Assembly: GCA_039566865.1 (NCBI GenBank)
Contig: CM076943.1
Location: 40,990,663-41,054,662, forward strand
Length of the DNA stretch: 64,000 nucleotides
Reading direction: 5' to 3'
Origin: Aurelia coerulea
Taxonomy: Eukaryota > Cnidaria > Scyphozoa > Semaeostomeae > Ulmaridae
Below are positions 56,063 to 64,000 of this stretch, piece after piece (the first letter of the stretch is position 1; the number at the start of each line of letters is the position of its first letter). Under the pieces are notes generated by a model. It worked only from the letters and a program-made list of their open reading frames with translations, made no database searches and was not told the origin of the DNA. The position numbers and the translations under genes were made by a program.

Positions 56063-56441
56063 TTTGTTTTTCTCATTTCATGAAATGAATTTAATTCTCA
56101 AACAAAGAATGCATCTCACCCTCAAGACAACCTGATTACATCTATATAACTTTTACATTTACTTGAATGAACGGAAATGAGCTCTCGTCTATCTGCACTC
56201 ACTTCTTATGAGTTTCTTAAATTCTAAAGGTTTTCAATATAGGTTTTTTATTTGTTCCAAAGGGGCCTTTTCAGTCCTAGCCCTCAAAACAAGTAAAAGA
56301 GAGATCAAACGTAGTTATCAATTTATGGTATCTATTGATATCTATCAGTCTATTAGTGTAGTGTCATATCCACAAACTGTTGCTGCTCTGCTTCTGGAAT
56401 TTTGATTCTCTAAAAGGCTTCACAACTGCCAACAGTCATTT
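56063..56441. other. No gene recognised
   Basis: Sequence between a minisatellite and a TTAA element; nothing supported. Confidence 0.4.
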
Positions 56442-56445
56442 TTAA

Positions 56446-57276
56446 CCCTAATCCTACCGGGCTTTTTTTGATCTAACATAGCCAGGGAGGGGGGTGGTGT
56501 TTTCCACCCCCCTCTATAAATAGCCGTAGACTAATGGGAAATCATTGAAACTTGGCAAGGGCGTAGTCCTAACTATTCTTAGCCGATTGGTGGTTTTGGG
56601 CGTGGCCACCTCATTAGGTGACGCCACTATGACGTCATAATGCTGGAAAATATCAAAATATATGGTTTTCCGGCTTTATTGTTCTAAAAACGGAATAAAG
56701 GTAATGTGAATGACTTTTTCCATTCTTATTTGGCGTATTATTCATTTCCAATTCAAATATGATGCATAGAGGTGTTTTTAGACTGTTACTTTGGAAGAAA
56801 ATAAAAAAAATTGATGATGTCATAACTAAAAACTGCGTTTTTTCCCCAAAAATTGATAATAATTGGCTCAAAATACTTTTAAAGCATTGCATAACGCAAT
56901 TCTGTGCATTCTTAATGAAATCTGTTCGAAAAAACTTCAAAATTTGCCAAAATGACCCAAAATGGCGGCTCGAGTGACGTCATCATTTAAGAATGCTGAC
57001 GTCAGCAAATTCCATTGTTATTGATAACAATAGAAAGCTAATTGTTTGCTGATTCTTTTAAAGTACAATAGTCAACATTTGGAACTAATTCTGGGCGTAA
57101 AAAATATCAAAATCATTAATTTTTCAAATACCTTGCTCCAAATATGGTAGTGTCACCTGTCACGTGACATCTATTGTTCAATAATGTAATGGCAAAATGT
57201 AGCTAGTGGATAATTAGTAATCGTCAGAGAGTTTGAGGGTCATAGCTTTTGTCGTTAGAGAAAGGTAGGATTAGGG
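56446..57276. mobile_element. piggyBac-like TTAA element
   Basis: CCCTAATCCTACCGGG after TTAA (56442-56445) and GGTAGGATTAGGG before TTAA (57277-57280). GGAGGGGGGTGG and CCACCCCC tracts near the left end form a hairpin. The same subfamily as 8590-9471 and 30026-30615. Non-coding. Confidence 0.85.
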
Positions 57277-57311
57277 TTAATGAGCAACAATTTCTTTAGA
57301 AAATTTCTTAT

Positions 57312-57545
57312 TTTCTTGGTCAGTGGTAGATGGTTTTATGGCCTGTGGTAGAATGGTTTTGTTGTTCGGTGGTCGGTGGTTGTTATGGTCGGTAGTAATT
57401 GGTTCATTGGTCGGTTGTCGATTTTTTTCGTGGTCGATAGTCGATGACTGTTATGGTCGGTGGAAAGTGCGGTCAGTGGACGGTGATAAGTGTGGTCGGT
57501 GGTATGTGGTCGGTATGGTCGGTGGTATGTGATTTTACACCACAC
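57312..57545 (-). repeat. ACTTACCACCGACC minisatellite, minus orientation
   Basis: Diverged GGTCGGTGGTAAGTG units ending in TGTGATTTTACACCACACCC, the same edge motif as the other arrays. Confidence 0.8.
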
Positions 57546-57906
57546 CCAGTAAAACATGGCTATTCTCCCTTCTGTTCTGTTCCTTCGTTATAAAATTGTA
57601 TTTATTTCGCACATAATTTGCCAGCTGATTATCTAAATCCAAAATGTCTTTATTACTCCTGGCACACTGGCAATATTTCTGTGTTAACGTATATAAGGAT
57701 CGTGAAACATAACAACCGCCTTAATTTCTTGTGCATAAATTTCAGAAAGAGCTACATACAGCATTTCTAAGCTTGTTTTATGTTGTTTCTAATACTAAGT
57801 CATTGTATTTCGCTCCCCTTGGCATCGTCCCTTCAGTGTTGTATAGTTATTAGGAAGGTATAGTAGAATGTAACATTTATTGTACAGTTTTATATGAATA
57901 AAGAAA
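57546..57906. other. No gene recognised
   Basis: AT-rich sequence, nothing supported. Confidence 0.4.
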
Positions 57907-57914
57907 ATAATAGT

Positions 57915-58203
57915 CCCGGGGGGGTACATGACTTGTAGATGGACGGGGGTCTGCCGCCCGATTTTCAGAAAGCTACCCTCTTCTAATTACCGAAAATTTG
58001 CTTTGGTACCCACTTTTATGATGAATTTTGGCGGAAAATTGCCCATTTTAACCATTTTTTGCGAATTTCAGCGAAATCCAACCCTTGTTTATGGAAAATT
58101 TGCCGAAAAAGGACCCTTGTTTAGAGAATTTTGCGCTCAAAAACCCACCCATATGGGCGGCACATACCCGTACCTTGAACATGTCATGTACCCCCCCCCC
58201 GGG
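57915..58203. mobile_element. CCCGGGGGGGTACATGAC-ended element, perfect 8-bp duplication
   Basis: The ends CCCGGGGGGGTACATGAC and GTCATGTACCCCCC(C)nGGG are flanked by ATAATAGT (57907-57914, 58204-58211). Same terminus class as 30725-31018. Non-coding. Confidence 0.85.
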
Positions 58204-58482
58204 ATAATAGTTCAATTTGTTATTGGGAATAGAAATAACTTTTACGGGAAGACTTTCCGCTGACTTTGCCTTTTCTCTTATACAATTCGAGAAATTGGGT
58301 CAAGCATGCACGGCAAGAAAAGCTAACGTTTCTGCATAGTTTTTATGTCGGAAATGTGTAAGAAACGGACAGTTTCTGAGGATTTCTCAAGTTGAGATTT
58401 GATGTAAACTCGACATTTCCACTTTGATTTCTAACATAAAAAATCAGCCGAAAGGCACATTTCCGTTTCCTTTAAGTCTCAT

Positions 58483-58705
58483 AGCAGAAATTTGGACATT
58501 TCTAACATTAGAAACTATCGTGAAATCTCCCGTTTCTGTCCAAAATGTTACAGAGACTGCGCGTTTCGGACGAGAGACGACACGTTTTCTTACAGCAGAA
58601 ATTTGGACATTTCAAATATCAGAAACTATCGGGAATCTTCCGTTTCCTTCCAAAACGTTACAGAGACTGAGCGTTTCGGACGAGAAACGACACGTTTTCT
58701 TATTA
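58483..58705. repeat. Two-unit tandem repeat, 111-bp period
   Basis: AGCAGAAATTTGGACATTTC starts at 58483 and at 58594. The period is 37 codons, so the plus-strand frame 58492-58749 repeats a NLDISNIRNYRE segment. No domain or splice context supports it as a gene. Confidence 0.75.
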
Positions 58706-59852
58706 AATGTGAACATTGCCACTCAATATTTTCAGCGGGACCAAACTAAAATTTGCCTCAAAGTTCAGTTCAAGCAAGGCGTTGAAGGATCGTACATAAA
58801 CTGTAGATTTCATAAATAGAAGAGATTGAATGATGCAAATATGATGATGATAAGTAATCAATTATTGAAAATACGATATCATAGAAAATACTAACATTTA
58901 AATTAAAGGCCTCCTCTACACATACATTCAAAGTCAAAAGCTCTGGACATTGAAAGCTTTCGGGAAAATTGCTGGCTGTATCTTTTCTCGCAATACTTTT
59001 AATTGTAACATTGAGAGTAGATCTTTGATCAAAATCAGGCAAATTAAAATCTAAAGGCAGCCCTTTTCAAGAGAAACGTCTGAACAATACGCTGCATAGA
59101 AGGAATTATCTTTCCCATGTTTCCAGGAGTGGCCAAAATTTGTTTGAACCGAAGTTCAGATATGCCAAAGCACATCTTTAATTGTACTTTTACATTCAGC
59201 CCGAGCTGCACGTGTTTCAATTTTTCTTATACAGCTGGTACCCGCAAATAAGAAACCACTTTTTAAATTGAGCCTCAGAAAGTTTCTTATTTAAAGAAAC
59301 TTTGCATTATCAGGGTCAAAGTTTCTTATACATTTGTACCATCATGTCAAGTCAAGGTTGTTGTGTGAAGGCTGTTTTGAGAATGCTACATTATATCACG
59401 GTCATTTATAGGAGTATTCTTTGGAAAGGAACAAGCTATGCCAAACCTGAAAATAAGAAACTTTTCAATTTCAGACTTAAAATTGTTTCTTATTAAAGAA
59501 GCCTCTATTGAAGAATATCAGGCCCATTTCTTATAGACGGGGGTTTCTTATTTGGGGATTGGGGCGATTCGGTAAATTCTGGAAAAGGCCTTTTACCAAA
59601 AGGCAGAGGAAATTTGTGACTTTTTTTACCAATGACGGTCCAAATAATGCCATCAAACATTATTAATGTAGTGATAGACATTCGTCGGAGCCGCCGAGTT
59701 TCCGAACTGGCTCTGAGGGGTACTGAATAAAATAGAAATATGGTAAATGGTAATGCATTTTCTTTCCCTTCCCCGTTCCAATACTACGTGCAGGCTAAAA
59801 TGCTACTTTAGAATTTTTAGCGACATTCGTTGTTTTCCTTTCACATATTCTA
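58706..59852. other. No gene; TATAAGAAAC-type fragments
   Basis: Bases 59228-59550 contain many (A)TAAGAAAC/GTTTCTTAT motifs like the element ends at 34192 but without a clear pair. A short frame ending GVEGSYINC at 58736-58819 is discussed under rejected items. Confidence 0.4.
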
Positions 59853-60408
59853 CAGAGTGTCTCAAAAAAGTACTCCTGTTTGTAAAATCACCAAAATTTG
59901 ATTACACGACCGATCTTCCAATTTTCTTTTTTGTCAAGTAAATCAAGGGCCAAATCATTTTCCCAGACTAGCTGATTTTGTAATTGGCTTAAAAATGGGC
60001 AACTTTAAGCTCTTTTCTGAGTTTCTTGGTTTTGAATCATACTGCAAAAAGCACTGATGATTGCCAGATAAATTTCTTTGTGGATGTAAAGCATCTTGTT
60101 TGGTCATAAATGACTGAGGTCACAAATGACTGAATTACATGCGCACTATCATTGGAAACTTTAATGATGATAAACATTCTGAAAAATTAGACTCTTAAGG
60201 GCAAGATTGAGTATTTTGCTTATACAGCTCAAAATAGGTTTTCAACGTGTAATTTTTCTACCTTGCTGTATCAAAAGCAAACATTTTATTATCTATGAAT
60301 ATTTTCGGGTCATTGACAAAACAAGTCAAAAAGAACATTTTATCAAAGGTTTGATAATTGATTTTTGGGGATTTTTCAAACAGGAGTACTTTTTAATGGG
60401 ACACCCCG
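59853..60408. mobile_element. Mariner-type element, second copy of the 36302 family
   Basis: CAGAGTGTCTCAAAAAAGTA after TA and TTTTTAATGGGACACCCCG before TA. The interior matches 36302-36841 (ACCAAAATTTTGATTACA, GAATCATACTG, TTTCTTTGTG). Non-coding. Confidence 0.8.
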
Positions 60409-60410
60409 TA

Positions 60411-61226
60411 CCTTTGTCCAGCAAATTTACGAGAGAAGATGCAATGCAACCAAGTCTACCAGTTTTGCATCATGTATGTTTTAAGAGATATAACCACTGT
60501 ACCACCTGCTTTTGGATGCCAGATCACGCATTTCACTAAAACTGTCGATCTATGGGACATACATCTTCAGAATATTATGTTCAGAGATCATTTCGGAGTT
60601 AGTGCATACAGTAAAGATTTTGTTGGCAAGAAGACTGCCAGTTTCGGGACAGTTGTACTGTACATTATAACCTGCTTTTAACAAACGATTTTCACAAAAA
60701 CTACCAGGTTCTGAGGCAAACATCATCAGCGATGATTTCATTCACAATTGCAGCCAAACTGAAGAAAAATCGCAGCAAAAATTTGTCAGAGATTTTGGGC
60801 TAATGGTGATGTGCACACAATTTCAGCAAACTACTAGTATTGCACAGAGGTATGACCATTGACCCCAGTGTGACATGACAACCCTTAGACTTTTGGAAAT
60901 GACTGTATGACTGGGTGTCCCAACAAAGTTTGCCCTGTCTGTACTACAATGTTGCAATTAATTGTATGATTGTATGGTTTACTCAAATAAGGTCCCAAAC
61001 ATTCATTTGAAACCTTTCCTATACAGCAGTCTCAGAAAACAGACAACTGAAATTACAGCTCTTCCCAACAGGTGGGGCACAGGTCTTTTTTAGGACACTC
61101 TGTATCAGTTTTTACAGCGTTGATTGATTTTGTTAATTCTGCAAATTGTGGGTTGAAACATTTGAAATAACCAAAGGATACATTAATAACATATTGTACA
61201 ACAACTTGCTCTTAACTTGCATCAGG
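60411..61226. other. No gene; possible small TA-type element
   Basis: TGGGTGTCCCAACAAAG near 60912 and TTTTTAGGACACTCTG near 61105 may be the worn ends of a ~195-bp mariner-type element. No coding exon is recognised. Confidence 0.35.
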
Positions 61227-61568
61227 ACCACGGCCATCCCAAGTTCTCCTTCTGCCAATGTTGCAGTTTCATCAGTTGATCATCACTGCTCCCAAAATTT
61301 ACCAATGCATTCAGACAATCTTTTTATCAGGCATCAGTGCTTCAATGACATCCATATAAATAGGCATTACTTTAGCAGCAAATGCTCGCTCGTTGCTCAA
61401 ACAGCTAAAAGCAAAACAAAGAGTTTACCAGACCATATAAACTTTTCTACAAGAGAACTACAACCTCTTCAAACAAAAACAAGACAGAAACCATTTCTAG
61501 TTGTTTTAAAAGTGCCACAACAGTCAGAAGGTCTTCTTCCTTCTTCACTAGGGTCATTCTTCTTTTAA
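61227..61568 (+). CDS. Candidate terminal exon, unknown protein
   Basis: After an ACTTGCATCAG acceptor an open frame of about 113 codons runs to a TAA at 61566-61568. It is rich in Ser, His and Lys, with scattered cysteines, and shows no domain I recognise. The composition is not repetitive and it lies outside identified transposons. The phase at the acceptor would be 2, which does not match the phase-1 donor of EGF exon 5, so it is not a continuation of that gene. It could be a chance frame: the frame also extends upstream to 61146. Confidence 0.2.
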   Translation, partial: TTAIPSSPSANVAVSSVDHHCSQNLPMHSDNLFIRHQCFNDIHINRHYFSSKCSLVAQTAKSKTKSLPDHINFSTRELQPLQTKTRQKPFLVVLKVPQQSEGLLPSSLGSFFF

Positions 61569-62256
61569 AAGGTTTAATCATCTGAGTAAGCTTAAAAAGA
61601 AATCCAATGTACATATATAGTATCAGCCAGGTTTTATGCACAGTGCGTATATTCTTATGGAGGTGTTTTGAAAATAGGGCAAAAGTCCTGAGTGCTTATA
61701 TTTGATTTGAAGTACACATACCAACACCTATGGTCAAAAGATTATCAAACACATTTCAATTTGATGGATGCATTACTGCCAGGGATCCATCACCATATTC
61801 TACTCTTCTAACTAAATTCAATTATGAATCATATCAATGTAGCTTCTATCGCTGCTTAAAATAAAGCATTTCATTAATTGTTTGTAATTCTTTGTCTCCT
61901 TAAAGTAAACAAATATGTATGTTCTATTTCCAGACACTAGTACTTTTTCCTTTGACCCTGGTCATTCCAGACTCTCTGTTTATCACAATTTGAGAATGAG
62001 AAATGTTTCATCCATCCCATTTATTCTAGCACCGAGACTTAAGAGCAATCTTTGTTGTGCAATAAAAGCCAATTTTAAGTCCATAGATTTGGCACTTGGC
62101 ATCTATATGTTCAGTTCAGTTTAATTTTAAAATTCCACGATGCAAAAAATCCTTCTAAAATACATACAATTAACTAGAATAACAAACTGCAACAGATGGC
62201 AAAAATTACAAATTTTACAATAGGAGTACATAGAATTTCGTATGGAGAGGAATTTC
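61569..62256. other. No gene recognised
   Basis: A 69-codon frame at 61915-62124 follows a TTCTATTTCCAG acceptor-like sequence but has no domain. Nothing else is seen. Confidence 0.35.
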
Positions 62257-62260
62257 TTAA

Positions 62261-62954
62261 AGGGGCCTGTGCAAGATAGAGCCTTTGCGCGCCGACGTTC
62301 GACTTTCTGATTATCAGAAAGTAAGATGGCTACCGCACAGCAGCAAGTTTCTTGTTTTCAGCGTTTTGTGTATTAGAAATAGGAGTCTGACACTGGCAGT
62401 AAGCTTGAAAGACCAAAAAGGGGAGCAAATGGACCTGTTGTGTATTTTTCCGAGTTGATATAAGTTCTGGATGAGAGCAAAACAGTAAGTTCAAATTCAA
62501 ACCTTGGTGCTTATAAATATAAAGGTGCTTTATCTGCGAAACACCAAATTTTGGTGGTCTAAAAAGGCACAATCTATAGATTTGCTGGTATGTTGGCCGT
62601 ATCATGACGATCGAATTCCAAGCTTTATTTGCGACAGAGAAGATCAGGCCATGTTTGTCTTCAAAAGGACTGTATTTCGATGTAACGTGAACACAACAGA
62701 ACGCTTTTTGTGAATAAAGGGTTTAAACGATGTTGGTTAATCTATGTTGAAATGTTCAGCAATATTTCCATCAGTTATTGTGTAACTTACTCAGTTCAAA
62801 TCAATAAAGACAATAAGCATAACAGTCATGCAAATTAGCTTAATTTTGCTCAGTTGAACGAAACAAAATTGATTTGTGTTCACTGTACCGAAAGGCCAAG
62901 TATTTGTTTTGATTGCATGCACGCCCGCAAAGGCTCTATCTTGCACAGGCCCCT
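62261..62954. mobile_element. Kolobok-like TTAA element
   Basis: AGGGGCCTGTGCAAGATAGA (continuing GCCTTTGCG) after TTAA (62257-62260), with its inverse ending GGCCCCT before TTAA (62955-62958). No transposase motif; the frames inside are short. Confidence 0.85.
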
Positions 62955-62958
62955 TTAA

Positions 62959-63251
62959 GGAGGAGCTCTCTCAGTAGGTAGACTAGTCAAGGAGAGAGCA
63001 CCCCCTAAGCTAAAAACTTATCATTCAATTTATGAAATCTTTGAGTGATTAGATTGATCAATGTAGAAAAGTTATCTTATCTAGGTATTCAGGATTGGTA
63101 CTTAGTTAAGAACAGATGTAATATCAGATCACGACGGAAAATCACTACTGAAGCAGTCCTTTTCGGGAATAAAACAACACGCGTGCGGCAAAACACACAG
63201 GCAAATTCATTTGCGCGTGCGATTGGCACACGTAGTTATTCAAGACAGTAT
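62959..63251. other. No gene recognised
   Basis: A 121-codon frame (63045-63410) begins here but runs through the boundary of the next element, so it is not a coherent gene. GCGCGTGCGATTGGCACACG at 63213 has relatives at the end of the window. Confidence 0.4.
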
Positions 63252-63255
63252 TTAA

Positions 63256-63495
63256 AGGCACACTGTCGTGGCGCTGATTGGGTAGATAAGACAATAAAGA
63301 AGAATAAAATTAGGCAAGCTTCAGTAATTAAGCTGTACACTGAAATTCACGAAGGCGATAACGATCTGGTTCCCTTTATTCAAAGAACAAAGTATGACCC
63401 AACAGCATAAACGCTTGGTAATTATTCAGAGGCCAGGTTTTTTGTTAGTGATTTCAACATTATGACCAGCCAATCACAGCCGCGACAGTGTGCCT
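63256..63495. mobile_element. 240-bp Kolobok-like TTAA element
   Basis: AGGCACACTGTCGTGGC after TTAA (63252-63255) and GCCGCGACAGTGTGCCT before TTAA (63496-63499). Non-coding. Confidence 0.85.
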
Positions 63496-63616
63496 TTAAG
63501 AAGTGACACAAAGATAGGTCTTCAAGTCTCCCTTTACTGATAAAGGTAATCACATTACTGATAAAATGAATATCATTGTTCATATGTTTATGTGTCAATG
63601 AAGTTTTTGTTTTTAC

Positions 63617-63766
63617 AGGACTATACTCAGCAGTTTCTTCCTCGGTAAACTCAGACTCGTCAGTGTCTGATTCTTCCGAACTATCAATGTCAACAGGACA
63701 AATCTGTTGTCTGCTTGGTTCATTTTCTTCATAAACATCGGTTCGGTAACAGCAATTACCTTCGCT
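63617..63766 (-). CDS. Candidate internal exon, acidic linker segment
   Basis: On the minus strand, CTCATAG (AG at 63767-63768) precedes and GTAAAA (63615-63616) follows a 150-nt open segment of exactly 50 codons, phase 0 at both ends. It encodes SEGNCCYRTDVYEENEPSRQ, an ICPVDIDSS stretch and a strongly acidic EESDTDESEFTEEETAEYSP end. The clustered cysteines followed by an acidic linker recall the C-terminal parts of some domesticated or transposase-derived proteins, but I cannot name the family. The frame closes at once outside the splice borders (TAG upstream), which supports a real exon. No partner exons were found in the window. Confidence 0.4.
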
Positions 63767-64000
63767 CTATGAGCACCAAGTGTCACAATTATTTATAATT
63801 GAGGGAATTGCCACTTGGGACTTTGTTGAAAGTGTTATAGGATTTGTCAGTAATCATGGTTTATTGAAGCACATGATTTAACATTGGATGTGTCGAACAT
63901 CAAAGTACCACTTAAGCAAAATAACACTTTGCGTGTGCGATGAAAAGCACCCGTGACTCAAATTGCGTGTGTGCCAACGTGTGCGTGTGCGATCGCACGC
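63767..64000. repeat. Window end with GCGTGTGCGA repeat
   Basis: GCGTGTGCGA occurs at 63931 and again near 63980, and resembles 63213-63232. Probably the start of another repeat cut by the window edge. Confidence 0.4.

Noticed and set aside
58736..58819. Possible EGF-type last exon (ends GVEGSYINC)
   Set aside because: The open frame after the TTTTCAG acceptor is phase 0, incompatible with the phase-1 EGF exons, and cysteine spacing is wrong.
63045..63410. 121-codon frame near the window end
   Set aside because: It runs across the left boundary of a TTAA-flanked element, so it cannot be one conserved coding unit.
1..64000. tRNA, rRNA or other structural RNA genes
   Set aside because: I looked for tRNA-like boxes and long conserved rRNA tracts and saw none that could be supported by eye; a covariance-model search would be decisive.

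Overview
This window looks like an intron- and transposon-rich invertebrate animal chromosome. It is AT-rich, shows eukaryotic splice sites and phase 1-1 EGF exons, and has no bacterial-style operons. The species cannot be read from the sequence; a marine, possibly cnidarian, animal is my guess only.

Two real gene loci stand out. (1) A single-exon TMEM151-family membrane protein lies on the minus strand (24503-26245, 580 codons). A decayed copy (4404-5862, plus strand) faces it inside a large inverted segmental duplication (arms about 3400-7720 and 21740-27230). The decayed copy has a 2-base loss in an AC run and has lost its 3' end where a hAT-like element sits. (2) A spread-out secreted EGF-repeat gene runs on the plus strand: a signal-peptide exon (32455-32737) and four EGF-type exons (39295-39402, 39854-39976, 53602-53724, 55328-55450). 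All joins are phase 1, so they splice in frame with one another. The last two EGF modules lack canonical cysteines. Three weaker candidate exons are listed (33643-33860 minus, 61227-61568 plus, 63617-63766 minus).

Almost everything else is mobile or repetitive DNA: about ten TTAA-flanked piggyBac-like non-autonomous elements with poly-G/poly-C subterminal tracts; smaller TTAA-flanked Kolobok-like palindromes; TA-flanked mariner-type long-TIR elements; hAT-like elements with perfect 8-bp target duplications; a CCCGGGGG-ended 8-bp-TSD family; TATAAGAAAC-ended elements; LINE fragments; four ACTTACCACCGACC minisatellites; and a 149-bp satellite array (about 37025-39010). Comparing related copies inside the window gives several natural empty sites that prove insertion boundaries.

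The most unusual structures are two opposite elements (42762-47156 and 47491-51036). Each is bounded by the same GAGGGGTACTTCGGGG inverted terminus and a different 6-bp target duplication, each has GCGGTATT-type subterminal repeats, and each carries the same truncated LINE-type reverse transcriptase in which the YADD catalytic box reads as ADN. Both are nested with later insertions. They look like a terminal-inverted-repeat transposon family that captured a retroelement RT and moved it as cargo.
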